DNA of 54,181 nucleotides from an uncultured Draconibacterium sp. (lineage in GTDB: Bacteria > Bacteroidota > Bacteroidia > Bacteroidales > Prolixibacteraceae), in assembly GCA_947492175.1 (NCBI GenBank), contig CANLMQ010000038.1, forward strand, positions 1 through 54,181, read 5' to 3'. A program made the position numbers and the translations under genes. Shown here piece by piece: positions 36,802-45,647 of this stretch (positions are counted from its first letter, which is position 1; each line of letters starts with the position of its first letter). The notes under the pieces were generated by a model. It made no database searches. It had not been told where the DNA came from and was given only the letters and a program-made list of their open reading frames with translations.

Positions 36802-37869
36802 ATGAAATGTTTAGATATACATAGTAAAAAGAAACAAGCGCTTGCCATGCGTCTGCCCAGCTATAAGCCTTTAAGCATATTGTTAAGGTTTATTTATGTT
36901 AGTCTTATTGCAGTTGGAGTTTTAAATCTTATTGAGTATGTGGTTGGCTCATACCAGGACTCTATAAAACCTGATTATTTTTATTATGTTCTTATTATCG
37001 TTTCTTTTAATGTTGTGGCCGAATTTCAAATAATTCTCGATAATATTTTAGAACGTTTTTTGCCTGTTCCTGATAAAATCAGACTTCGTGTTGCAATACA
37101 ATTTGTTTTTGGCCTTTTTGTATTGGTTATGGTAATGAAAATTACCATGTTTTTTATTGAGCCGGGATTATTGGGGGAAAGTACAAAACCAAGCGTTTTT
37201 ATGGGTTTAATTATGGGCTTGCTTTTTGTTCAGATGACAGCCAGTTCGCTAGCTGTGGCCCGGTTTACTCAAAAGTGGGTCGACTCGCAGGAACAAATAG
37301 CCGAGATGAAACGCGAAAAACTCCGAATGGATTACAACTCACTGCAAGATCAGTTAAATCCGCATTTTTTGTTTAATAACCTGAGTGTATTAAAATCCCT
37401 GATTATTTACGATCAGGAAGCAGCACTGCAATTTACCGAGAATTTTACCGATGTCTATCGGTATGTTTTGCAAAGCAAAGATAAACGATTGGTAAAGCTG
37501 AATGATGAATTGGATTTTATTAAATCGTACATTGGTTTACATAAAGAACGATTAGGGACGGGATTGGAGGTTGAAAGTTCAATTTTAGAAGAAGACGGGG
37601 AAAAAGAAATTGCACCTTTAACCTTACAATTATTAGTGGAAAACGCAATTAAGCATAATGTAACAAGTAGGGAGAACCCTTTGAAGATTTTTATTGACAC
37701 AGATTCCAGGCTTTTAACTGTATCAAACAGTTTGAATCTTCGGGCTTCGTCATATTCAACAGAAACCGGATTGAAAAATCTGGTGAAACGATATGAAATG
37801 CTGACTTCAAATGAAATTGTGGTTCAATACGACGATGAACGATTTGAGGTAAAAGTTCCTTTGTTGTAA
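36802..37869 (+). CDS. LytS-type sensor histidine kinase
   Basis: 355 residues. Four hydrophobic segments (about 25-48, 58-80, 98-119, 130-152) form the membrane sensor, a short coiled coil follows, then the His_kinase box QLNPHFLFNNLSVLKSLI with the phospho-acceptor H188. A HATPase domain (about 265-355) has the N box LLVENAIKHN and a shortened G region (TGLKNLVKRYEML). It should phosphorylate the LytTR regulator encoded 15 bp downstream. Being in the RND operon, it may sense envelope stress or pump substrates. Confidence 0.93.
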   Translation: MKCLDIHSKKKQALAMRLPSYKPLSILLRFIYVSLIAVGVLNLIEYVVGSYQDSIKPDYFYYVLIIVSFNVVAEFQIILDNILERFLPVPDKIRLRVAIQFVFGLFVLVMVMKITMFFIEPGLLGESTKPSVFMGLIMGLLFVQMTASSLAVARFTQKWVDSQEQIAEMKREKLRMDYNSLQDQLNPHFLFNNLSVLKSLIIYDQEAALQFTENFTDVYRYVLQSKDKRLVKLNDELDFIKSYIGLHKERLGTGLEVESSILEEDGEKEIAPLTLQLLVENAIKHNVTSRENPLKIFIDTDSRLLTVSNSLNLRASSYSTETGLKNLVKRYEMLTSNEIVVQYDDERFEVKVPLL

Positions 37870-37884
37870 TTATAAAGAGACAAT

Positions 37885-38655
37885 ATGCGAATAATTATAG
37901 TTGAAGACGAATTGCATAACTACCGTTTACTAAAGGGAATGGTAAATAAATTACGTCCCGAATGGGAGGTTGTAGAGTGGTTCGAAAGTGTAAAAAGTAC
38001 GGTTGCCTGGCTGGAAAGCAGTCCAGCACCAGATCTTATTTTCATGGATATTCAACTTACCGATGGAATCAGTTTTTCTATTTTCGACCAGGTGAAAGTA
38101 GAAAGTATGGTAATTTTTACCACTGCTTACGACGAATATGCTTTACAGGCCTTCCAGGTAAATAGCATTGATTATTTGCTAAAACCCATAAAGGAAGAAA
38201 AACTCAGGTTGGCCATCGAAAAATTTGAAAATCATTTTTACCCTGCTGAAGACAAAAACTCTAATGGCCCCGATTATCACGAGATTTTGCAGGCAATAAC
38301 GCAAGGTGAAAAACAATACCGGAAACGATTTCTTGTGAGTGGAGCTACTTCGTATTCGAAACTCGATGTTGCAGATATCGCCTGGTTTAATACAGAAAAA
38401 AGGGTAACTACGGCTTTTGCTCATGATGGGAAAGGGCATGTAATTGATTTAACCATCGAGAAACTGGAGGAACAACTTGATCCTGAATTGTTTTTTCGTA
38501 CAAACAGAAGCACAATTGTTCACATCAACTCAATTCGTAAATTCGAAAATCATTTTGGGGGTAAATTAATACTTCGCCTGGTAAATCCTTTTAAAGACCC
38601 AATTATTATAAGCAGGTTAAAAGCTACCGAATTTAAAGAGTGGGTGGGGAGATAA
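37885..38655 (+). CDS. LytTR-family response regulator
   Basis: 256 residues. The receiver domain (about 1-120) has acidic residues E7-D8 and the phospho-acceptor D55 (LIFMDIQLTDG), the Thr of FTTAYDEYA and the Lys of YLLKPIKEEK. The LytTR DNA-binding domain (about 150-255) contains YRKRFLVSGATSYSKLDVADIAWFNTEKR and FFRTNRSTIVHINSIRKFENHFGGKLILRL. It is the output of the LytS-type kinase before it. Two ACGAT direct repeats upstream of the operon are a likely binding site, so the operon may control itself. Confidence 0.94.
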   Translation: MRIIIVEDELHNYRLLKGMVNKLRPEWEVVEWFESVKSTVAWLESSPAPDLIFMDIQLTDGISFSIFDQVKVESMVIFTTAYDEYALQAFQVNSIDYLLKPIKEEKLRLAIEKFENHFYPAEDKNSNGPDYHEILQAITQGEKQYRKRFLVSGATSYSKLDVADIAWFNTEKRVTTAFAHDGKGHVIDLTIEKLEEQLDPELFFRTNRSTIVHINSIRKFENHFGGKLILRLVNPFKDPIIISRLKATEFKEWVGR

Positions 38656-38752
38656 CAATTAAAAAAGGTATCTAAGCCGGGGAAATAATAAATAGAATCT
38701 GGCTGAATTTTAGATAAATAACTAACTATATAAGAAAATAAACACTTACATT

Positions 38753-38929
38753 ATGACCAAAAGAGATCGATTGTACAAAGAGGCTGTTTCCATGATGGAA
38801 TCTTCAACACCTCAAAAAGAAAGTCTTTTGTATCACAATATATATTCGTTACAAGTAAATGGTGGTTATCCATTTTCATCAGAAAAAGAGGTGAGGGAGT
38901 TGGTAAATTTTTTAAATTCATACGAATAA
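38753..38929 (+). CDS. Small conserved-looking protein of unknown function
   Basis: 58 residues starting MTKRDRLYKEAVSMMESSTP and ending FLNSYE. No TM segment or signal; predicted helix, turn (NGGYPFSSEKEV), helix, which could be a small DNA- or protein-binding fold. It lies 97 bp after the LytTR gene and 94 bp before the patatin gene, in a gap that otherwise has no gene. The codon use looks like that of its neighbours and the frame is clean, so I think it is real. Confidence 0.5.
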   Translation: MTKRDRLYKEAVSMMESSTPQKESLLYHNIYSLQVNGGYPFSSEKEVRELVNFLNSYE

Positions 38930-39023
38930 ATTAACTGGTATCCCGAAAAAAAAAGAAAGTAGCTTTTAGCTGCTGATCCGAAATTGTTCAGATGAGTTTT
39001 TTTGACTCTATAACCTAACGAAA

Positions 39024-41306
39024 ATGAAATTTTTGCCGCAGTTAATGTTCAGGTATTTGTTGTTTATAACAGCATTATTCTTTGCTTCACCCGTCTTTTC
39101 GCAACCAGTAAATCAAACAAAGGAGAAACCTAAAATTGGTTTGGTTTTAAGTGGTGGCGGAGCAAAAGGATTGGCACATATTGGTGTGTTAAAAGTGTTG
39201 GAAGAGGCCGGTATAAAACCGGATATTATTACAGGTACCAGTATGGGAAGTATTGTTGGCAGCCTGTATGCAGCTGGTTATACCGCCGAAGATCTGGCTG
39301 AAATAAACAAAAATGCCGATTGGGAATTATTGTTAACCGACGATGTTCTGCTGCGAAAAGTAGCTATGGAAGAAAAACGCGAAACCAAAAAATACCTTTT
39401 CGAAATTCCAATCAGAGACAAAAAAATTAACCTTCCTGCCGGGCTGATAGAAGGGCAACAACTTGAGGCTTATTTTTCAGAGCTGTTCTGGCCTCTTACT
39501 TCGCACGAGGATTTTAATCGTTTACCCATTCCTTTTCACTGTATGTCGGTTGATTTGGTATCGGGAAAAACGGTTGAACATCAGTCGGGAGATCTTGTAA
39601 AGGCTATACGTGCAAGCATGTCAATCCCAACCGTTTTTTCTCCTGTTGTACAGGATTCTATGTTGCTGGTTGACGGAGGTGTAACCCGTAATTTCCCCGT
39701 ACAGGAAGCCATTGATATGGGAGCAGATATAATAATCGGTGTGTACGTTGGTTACCAGGAAGATATTAAAGCAAAAGATTTGTCATCGATGTCTGATATT
39801 TTGCAGCGTTCGATTGTCTTGGCCGGTATTGTTGATGCACGCGAGCAATATTCAAAATGCAATGTGCTTATTGTACCGGATTTGGGTGAATTGGGAGCAG
39901 CTGATTTTTTGAAAGGCACTACAATTCAACAGCTGGGAGAGGAGGCAGCCAGAAAACAGTACGATGAAATTAAAGCGTTGGCTGATAAATATAATTTTAC
40001 TTATGATCCGGTAAATAAGCTTCAGCAACCTGAAAAAATCCGAATAAGCGATTTTGAAGTGGAAGGCCTGCAATATCTGAATAAAAGTTTTGTACTTTCC
40101 AAGTCCGGGTTGCACAGAGGCGACTCGGTTTCGCACAATGATATTAAAGAGGCAATTGAATTTATGTACGGCACGCGCCATTTTAAAAAGTTAACTTATG
40201 CCCTGAAAAAGAATCCTGATGGATATGTTCTTGTATTTAAGGTAAAAGAAAACTCACGTGCTTTATTTAAGGTTGCACCGGCCTACGACGATGATTTGGG
40301 AGTAGGAATTGTAACAAATTTTACACTGCGTAATGTGGTTGCCCCTGCCACACGTATGTTAATGTCGTTTAACATTGCCGAAAACCCTGGAATGGAAATA
40401 TCATTCAACAAATTTGTTGGGAAGAAACAGCGTTTATCCGATTGTCTTTATGCAAGAGGTTATAGCTATAAATTGCCATTTTATAATGAAGGGAAAAGGC
40501 TTGGGAATTATAAGCACAGGTATTTCGAAGGCGGTTATGGGTTGCAATATTTATTGGGTTTAAATCATCAGCTTGGCGCAAAAGCATTCTTTAAAAATAT
40601 TCGGGTGGCACCGGGTTCCGATCTTCGGGCCATATACACAGAGGCCGATTTTGATGCTTTGAAGTCGAAAGATTGGGGTTATCATTTGTACTATAGGGTA
40701 AATACCATCAACCATCTGTATTTTCCAACAAAAGGAATAAAATTTGACATTGATTTTTCGCATACCTTATCTTCTAAAGGAGAAATGAAGGCCGGGATAA
40801 ATAGAACAGGAGATTATTTTCTGGGTGATCATGAGGGGCCGTTTGCCACGCTTATGGTTGAACATGATTGGTACAAAACATTTGCAGAAAGATTTACCTA
40901 TAATTTTGGGGTATGCGGAGGATTTAGTTCTAATGATTCAGGAACAAACGGTATGTTTATGCTAGGAGGATCGCAGTTTGGAACTAACCGTAAGCAGTTT
41001 AAAAATGTATCTGGTTTTAATTTTGCTGAAATGTATGTATCGAACTTTGCTTTAATAAAGTCGGGTTTAATCATTAAGCTGGCAACAGGTCTTTATCTTA
41101 CCGGAACAGTGAATGTTGTCAATACTGCAGACAATTACGAAGATATATTTAAAGCTATTCCCGACACAAATATTAAGGATTATATTTGGGGATACAATTT
41201 CGGAATAAAGGCCGATTCTTTTTTAGGTCCCGTGCAATTACTTATGTCGGACAACAATAGAGATGGTGAAACCCGTTTCCATTTTAGCATTGGATTCCCT
41301 TTTTAA
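39024..41306 (+). CDS. Patatin-like phospholipase with POTRA and BamA-type barrel (PlpD-like, type Vd)
   Basis: 760 residues. Signal peptide about 1-26. The patatin domain (35-300) has the oxyanion loop GGGAKG (44-49), the nucleophile elbow G71-T-S73-M-G75 and the catalytic Asp in VDGGVTRNFP (D217), so the Ser-Asp dyad is intact. A POTRA-like domain follows (about 325-405, RISDFEVEGLQYLNK), then a 16-strand Omp85-type barrel (about 410-760) ending in Phe. PlpD-type proteins are lipases that reach the surface through their own barrel. A PAP2-type phosphatase gene follows 57 bp later, which hints at lipid remodelling. Confidence 0.9.
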   Translation: MKFLPQLMFRYLLFITALFFASPVFSQPVNQTKEKPKIGLVLSGGGAKGLAHIGVLKVLEEAGIKPDIITGTSMGSIVGSLYAAGYTAEDLAEINKNADWELLLTDDVLLRKVAMEEKRETKKYLFEIPIRDKKINLPAGLIEGQQLEAYFSELFWPLTSHEDFNRLPIPFHCMSVDLVSGKTVEHQSGDLVKAIRASMSIPTVFSPVVQDSMLLVDGGVTRNFPVQEAIDMGADIIIGVYVGYQEDIKAKDLSSMSDILQRSIVLAGIVDAREQYSKCNVLIVPDLGELGAADFLKGTTIQQLGEEAARKQYDEIKALADKYNFTYDPVNKLQQPEKIRISDFEVEGLQYLNKSFVLSKSGLHRGDSVSHNDIKEAIEFMYGTRHFKKLTYALKKNPDGYVLVFKVKENSRALFKVAPAYDDDLGVGIVTNFTLRNVVAPATRMLMSFNIAENPGMEISFNKFVGKKQRLSDCLYARGYSYKLPFYNEGKRLGNYKHRYFEGGYGLQYLLGLNHQLGAKAFFKNIRVAPGSDLRAIYTEADFDALKSKDWGYHLYYRVNTINHLYFPTKGIKFDIDFSHTLSSKGEMKAGINRTGDYFLGDHEGPFATLMVEHDWYKTFAERFTYNFGVCGGFSSNDSGTNGMFMLGGSQFGTNRKQFKNVSGFNFAEMYVSNFALIKSGLIIKLATGLYLTGTVNVVNTADNYEDIFKAIPDTNIKDYIWGYNFGIKADSFLGPVQLLMSDNNRDGETRFHFSIGFPF

Positions 41307-41363
41307 TCCGTTGTTCTTTTAAACACTCAAATAATTATCTTTGGTTTTTATAAAGCCAAATTA

Positions 41364-42203
41364 ATGAGGGGTATTAATTGTGTTGTAAGCATCGTCTTTC
41401 TTATTTGTTTTTTGTTTGGAGGTAATGTTCTTGCCCGGAAAAACGACACCTTACATGTGTATAATGTAAACCGAAAAGTTGAACTGCCTCTTACGTTGGG
41501 ATTGTTTGGGATTTCAGTATGGGGGTATAATTACCTTGGCAATAAAGAAGGTGTAAGTTTTGCTACTGCTCAAAATTTAAGACCTGAAAATGTCTGGTGG
41601 TTTGATCGTCCTGCAACAAAACAGGATGCTTCTTTCAGGGGGCGGGCAAACAATATATCTGATATTGTACTCAATAGTACTGTTGCTTTACCAGCACTTC
41701 TGGGATTCGATAAAAACATCAGAAAAGACTGGTTTGATATTCTTTTGCTGTACGGAGAATCGCATGCCGTAAATTCCGATTTCTATATTCTGAACTCAGC
41801 CTTAATATCACGAGCTCGCCCATTTAATTATAATCCCGATGTTCCGGTTGAAGAAAAAGTAGCCAACGAATCCAGAAACTCATTTTACAGCGGACATGTT
41901 TCGTCAACTGCAGCTGCTTCTTTTTTTATGGCAAAGGTATACAGCGATTATCATCCCGAACTTGGGAATAAAAAATACTGGTTGTTTGCCGCAGCTGCTG
42001 TACCGGCGTCTGTAGTTGGCTTGTATCGTTATAAAGCAATGAAACATTTTCCTACCGATATTTTAGTTGGATTTACAGTAGGAGCAGCAACAGGTTTTCT
42101 AATTCCCCATCTTCATAAAATTAAAAAAGAAGGAAGTGCATGGTCAATTGTACCGTTTGCCGGTAAAATAAGTGGTTTCCAGATTACCTACACTCCACGA
42201 TAG
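41364..42203 (+). CDS. PAP2-family phosphatase-like membrane protein
   Basis: 279 residues with an N-terminal signal-like segment (about 5-25) and weaker hydrophobic segments after it. Motif 2 (FYSGH, about 172-176) and motif 3 (R-x5-H-x3-D in YRYKAMKHFPTDIL, about 216-228) of the PAP2 superfamily are intact. Motif 1 reads SALISRARP: the RP is there, but the leading Lys position is Ser. The family removes phosphate from lipids such as phosphatidate or undecaprenyl pyrophosphate in the periplasm. It follows the patatin gene closely, so co-expression is likely. Confidence 0.82.
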   Translation: MRGINCVVSIVFLICFLFGGNVLARKNDTLHVYNVNRKVELPLTLGLFGISVWGYNYLGNKEGVSFATAQNLRPENVWWFDRPATKQDASFRGRANNISDIVLNSTVALPALLGFDKNIRKDWFDILLLYGESHAVNSDFYILNSALISRARPFNYNPDVPVEEKVANESRNSFYSGHVSSTAAASFFMAKVYSDYHPELGNKKYWLFAAAAVPASVVGLYRYKAMKHFPTDILVGFTVGAATGFLIPHLHKIKKEGSAWSIVPFAGKISGFQITYTPR

Positions 42204-42321
42204 TTGGATTTGCAAAAAAAATATCAGATAAATGTTTAAAAAATATTGTATTGCATTATATTTAATGCTTCTTGAACAATAAGTAATGTAAATCAACTAT
42301 TAACTAATAAAAGGTTTGATC

Positions 42322-43224
42322 ATGAAGAATAGAAGAGAATTTCTTAAAATTTCAACTGCCGGAGCTTTGGGAGCAATGGCCTTAGGTCCGATGGCATGTA
42401 CATCGTCTGTAGCAGCTAAAGCTGGTCCGGGTGTTGGCTTGCAACTATATACTATTCGCGATGCCATAGCAGCTGATTTGCTGGGGTCGTTGAAAAAAGT
42501 TTCGGATCTGGGATTTAAGTTTGTTGAGCTGGCCAGCTACTCCGACGGTAAATTTTATGGTATGTCTCCCAAAGAATTTAAAAAGGTTATAACCGACCTG
42601 GGTATGGAAATAAAGAGTAGCCATACAAGTGTTGAGGCCGAAGGAATTACCATTGAAAGTGCAAAAAAAATGGCAGATGCCCATGCCGAAATGGATGTGG
42701 AATATTGTGTGCAGCCATGGATTGAAGAGGTGGACAGAAACATTGAAACCTATAAACGAATGATTGCCGAATGGAATAAAGTCGGTGAAATCATGAAAAA
42801 CGTAGGAATTCAGTTTGGATATCATAACCACAACTTTGAGTTTAAACCTACAGATGGGATTGTTCCTTATTTCGATATTTTCATGAAGGAAATGGATGCT
42901 GATTTAATTACCATGGAACTGGATTTATATTGGGCAACCAAAGCCGGACAAGATCCGGTTGAAATGTTTAAAAAATATCCGGGACGTTTCCAGTTGTTAC
43001 ATTTTAAAGATGGCAGTGAGAAGAACGGGCCATATTACGATGTAATAAAAGATGATATTACTTCAGTAGGATCAGGATACATCGACTTTAATCGAATTTA
43101 TGCAGCACGCGAAACTGCTGGTATGAAATACATGTTTGTTGAAGACGATAATCAGGGTAACGGAAAACCATTTGAAGGAATAAAAACAAGCATAAACAAC
43201 ATTCAAAACAAAATTTTGGTGTAG
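42322..43224 (+). CDS. Exported sugar phosphate isomerase/epimerase-like TIM-barrel protein
   Basis: 300 residues from the ATG at 42322; a TTG six bases upstream is in frame but an ATG with this signal context is the better start. A twin-arginine-like signal (NRREFLKIS) and a hydrophobic run to MACTSS, where the Cys may be lipidated, precede a xylose-isomerase-like TIM barrel: GLQLYTIRDAI, FKFVELASYSDGKFYG, SSHTSVEAEG, FGYHNHNFEF, MELDLYWATKAGQDPV, LLHFKDG and YMFVEDDNQG, with the expected Glu/Asp/His metal ligands. It follows the PAP2 gene and ends with a strong terminator. A paralogue lies at 18688-19614. Substrate unknown. Confidence 0.85.
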   Translation: MKNRREFLKISTAGALGAMALGPMACTSSVAAKAGPGVGLQLYTIRDAIAADLLGSLKKVSDLGFKFVELASYSDGKFYGMSPKEFKKVITDLGMEIKSSHTSVEAEGITIESAKKMADAHAEMDVEYCVQPWIEEVDRNIETYKRMIAEWNKVGEIMKNVGIQFGYHNHNFEFKPTDGIVPYFDIFMKEMDADLITMELDLYWATKAGQDPVEMFKKYPGRFQLLHFKDGSEKNGPYYDVIKDDITSVGSGYIDFNRIYAARETAGMKYMFVEDDNQGNGKPFEGIKTSINNIQNKILV

Positions 43225-43243
43225 TTGTTTGAAACAATATTTT

Positions 43244-43273
43244 AAACCGGATTCAGTTGAATCCGGTTTTTTT
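43244..43273 (+). terminator. Intrinsic terminator after the TIM-barrel gene
   Basis: Perfect 11-bp stem (43244-43254 with 43259-43269), 4-base loop, followed by a run of seven T (43267-43273). It lies 20 bases after the stop codon. Confidence 0.92.
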
Positions 43274-43452
43274 GTGCTTTGTAAATCAGTAATTTGGATT
43301 GCTGCTTAACGGGGCGCGGTTAATCATTTTTATCTGTCATTCATACCCAGACAAATTTTTCAACTCCTGGAGGCAATGTAGAACGTTGTATACCTAAATT
43401 TAAATTAGTCTTAAATACCGGGCAAAATTATCTGCAAAACAAAGAATGTTAT

Positions 43453-43485
43453 TACATTTGCATATTAAATGAATGAACGTTCATT
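43453..43485 (+). promoter_or_regulatory. Promoter and operator of the TetR efflux operon
   Basis: TACATTTG (43453-43460) is an exact Bacteroidota -7 box. Twelve bases on lies the perfect 14-bp palindrome AATGAACGTTCATT (43472-43485), which would cover the transcription start. This is the usual position and size for a TetR-family operator, so the operon is probably autorepressed. No TTTG at the -33 spacing was found. Confidence 0.65.
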
Positions 43486-43501
43486 TATTAATAGTTCGTT
43501 T

Positions 43502-44083
43502 ATGGCACGTATTACAGATCAGAAAAAGATAGAACGCCTGAAGCAGGCAACCATGAAGCTGGTTGTAGAGAAAGGCTTTGGTGGTGCATCGGCAGCTTTA
43601 ATAGCAAAAGAAGCCAATGTGGCATCGGGATATTTTTATATGCATTACAAAGGCAAATACGAAATGGTTAACTCTATTTTGCAGGAAGTTTACCAGGAAG
43701 TGTTTGAAGAGTTTGAAACACTCATTCAACAGCAGTTTTCATTTTCGGAATTAATCGAAAAAATGGTGCGGCATTTTGTTAAAATTGCTAATAAAGAGCC
43801 AATAAAAGTAAAATTCCTGTATGTTTTAACCAATGATTACAGCTTTGTTATCGATCCGCAAATTAAGGAACACACCTACGAAATGATCCGGAAGGTTAAA
43901 GAATTGGGGCATGGTTCAGAAGATCTTGATAAAGCGCTTGGAGAGGATGATTTATTTCTGATTTTATTCATCAATACCATTCAGTTTATCAATCAGCGAT
44001 ATAAAAAAAACACAAAGAGAGTAAAGATTTCGGAAGAAGATATTAAACATGTTTTATACCTGTTTAGTAAGATTTTAAGATAG
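43502..44083 (+). CDS. TetR-family transcriptional repressor
   Basis: 193 residues from the ATG at 43502. An in-frame ATG at 43469 would add eleven residues but would place the operator palindrome inside the gene and the start only a few bases after the likely transcription start, so I choose the inner one. The N-terminal HTH (about 8-55: RLKQATMKLVVEKGFGGASAALIAKEANVASGYFYMHYKGKYEMV) is a standard TetR domain; the rest is a helical ligand-binding domain. First gene of the operon TetR-TolC-HlyD-permease-permease; ligand is probably a substrate of that exporter. Confidence 0.9.
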   Translation: MARITDQKKIERLKQATMKLVVEKGFGGASAALIAKEANVASGYFYMHYKGKYEMVNSILQEVYQEVFEEFETLIQQQFSFSELIEKMVRHFVKIANKEPIKVKFLYVLTNDYSFVIDPQIKEHTYEMIRKVKELGHGSEDLDKALGEDDLFLILFINTIQFINQRYKKNTKRVKISEEDIKHVLYLFSKILR

Positions 44084-44090
44084 ATTTGGA

Positions 44091-45608
44091 ATGATAAAAA
44101 AGAAAACAATTAAAGTACTGCTGGTATCTGTTTTAATCCCGTTTTGCGGATTTGGACAAGATACCAAACAGTTGTTAACCTTTGAGGACGCCCTGCAAAT
44201 GATGTCGAAACAGAATCCGGCTTTGCTTCGTGTAAAACAAGAAATAAAACAGAAGGAATACGAAGTAAAGGCGAAACGAGGTTTGCATTTACCGCAGGTT
44301 TCAATGAGTGCCCAGGCTATTTCCATGTCGGATGCCCTGCACATCGATTTAACAGAGGTGAGTGAGGCAATTACTCCGCTCTACAATACACTGGGTAATT
44401 ACGGCGTGTTTAGCGGTGTCCCAAATCCCGATCCTTCGACAAGTTCCATAATGCCGGTATTACCCGATGAAGTGAGTACTGCTGCGGTTCGCAAACAACT
44501 GCTTGATGCTGAGCAAAAAATCAAAGCGGCCGAGTGGGACAAAATGATTCAGGAGAAGAACTTTGCAGCGGTTACTGCAAATTTTATGTGGCCTATTTAT
44601 GCAGGAGGTAAAATAAAAGGAGCCAACGATGCTGCCGATGTGCAGGTTAAAATGAGTCACGAAGATTTGAGAAATACCGAGGGAGTTCTGTTGACTGAAC
44701 TGGTTTCGCGTTATTACGGGCTCGCACTGGCGGTTCAGGTGCGCGAACTACGGGAGCAGGTAATGGATGGTATGGAAAACCATTATTCCGATGCCCAAAA
44801 ATTGTTCGACAACGGAATGATTGCTAAGGTAGAACTGTTACATGCCACGGTTTCGCGCAACGAGGCTGAAAGGGAGTTAAAAATGGCAGAACGTAGTATC
44901 GAAATTATTCGTGCAGGGCTGGCAGCAACTCTGGCCAGCGATTCCTTAAAAAAAGTAATTCCGGGCAGCAAGCTGTTTATAAATAAAGAATTGTCAGATC
45001 TTTCGTTCTGGGTTGGTAAAGCCAAAACAGAGAACCCGCAGTTGAAACAAATTGAAGGGAAAAGAGAATTGGTTGAGATAAAGCATAGTGTTGAAAAGAA
45101 AGAGTATTTGCCCACAATTGCTATGATGGGGACTTACAATGTGGTTGATAAAGATTTGTCGCCGTATATGCCTGACTGGTTGGTTGGAGTTGGAATGAAA
45201 TGGACACTTTTTAACGGGATGACCCGGAAAAATGACATTAAAGCCAGCGAAACAATGCATAACCAGGTGAATTATGCTGAGCAAAAAGCACACAATGATC
45301 TGGAAGCATATCTGACCAAATTGTACCAGGAACTTCAAATGCAGATGGAACAGAGAACAGAGTTGGAAACAACCCTGGAGTTAGCCGAAGAATACCTGCG
45401 TAGTACACTCAAAGCTTTTAACGAAGGTTTTTCAACTTCAACAGCAGTGGTTGATGCCTATACTAAAGTGGCTCAGGTAAAAACATTGCGTTTAAAAGTT
45501 TTGTATGAGTATGATGTGGCTTTGGCCTGTTTCCTGCAAACCGCCGGAATGCCCAATGAGTTTACCAGCTTTTGTTCCGGAGAAAATACTTTAACCGATT
45601 CGTTATAA
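44091..45608 (+). CDS. TolC-type outer-membrane efflux protein (system 3)
   Basis: 505 residues. N-terminal signal peptide (about 1-23), then LLTFEDALQMMSKQNPALLRVKQE (first OEP repeat), a strand region with TANFMWPIYAGGKIKGANDAAD near 165, and KKEYLPTIAMMGTYN and GMKWTLFNGMTRKNDIKASE near 340-390 opening the second repeat. It is 7 bp after the TetR gene and 39 bp before the HlyD gene. It forms the outer-membrane duct for the ABC-2-type exporter of this operon. It is longer than the other two TolC proteins in the window. Confidence 0.92.
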   Translation: MIKKKTIKVLLVSVLIPFCGFGQDTKQLLTFEDALQMMSKQNPALLRVKQEIKQKEYEVKAKRGLHLPQVSMSAQAISMSDALHIDLTEVSEAITPLYNTLGNYGVFSGVPNPDPSTSSIMPVLPDEVSTAAVRKQLLDAEQKIKAAEWDKMIQEKNFAAVTANFMWPIYAGGKIKGANDAADVQVKMSHEDLRNTEGVLLTELVSRYYGLALAVQVRELREQVMDGMENHYSDAQKLFDNGMIAKVELLHATVSRNEAERELKMAERSIEIIRAGLAATLASDSLKKVIPGSKLFINKELSDLSFWVGKAKTENPQLKQIEGKRELVEIKHSVEKKEYLPTIAMMGTYNVVDKDLSPYMPDWLVGVGMKWTLFNGMTRKNDIKASETMHNQVNYAEQKAHNDLEAYLTKLYQELQMQMEQRTELETTLELAEEYLRSTLKAFNEGFSTSTAVVDAYTKVAQVKTLRLKVLYEYDVALACFLQTAGMPNEFTSFCSGENTLTDSL

Positions 45609-45647
45609 AACAGACTACTAAAGTTTAAAATCTAATTTCAATATAAG

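Noticed and set aside
42253..42268. A 6-bp hairpin (GCATTA/TAATGC) after the PAP2 gene as a terminator
   Set aside because: The stem is short and AT-rich and has no T-run, so it does not meet the usual form.
43469..43501. Extended start of the TetR gene adding eleven residues
   Set aside because: It would contain the operator palindrome and begin only a few bases after the expected transcription start; the TetR fold begins after the inner Met.
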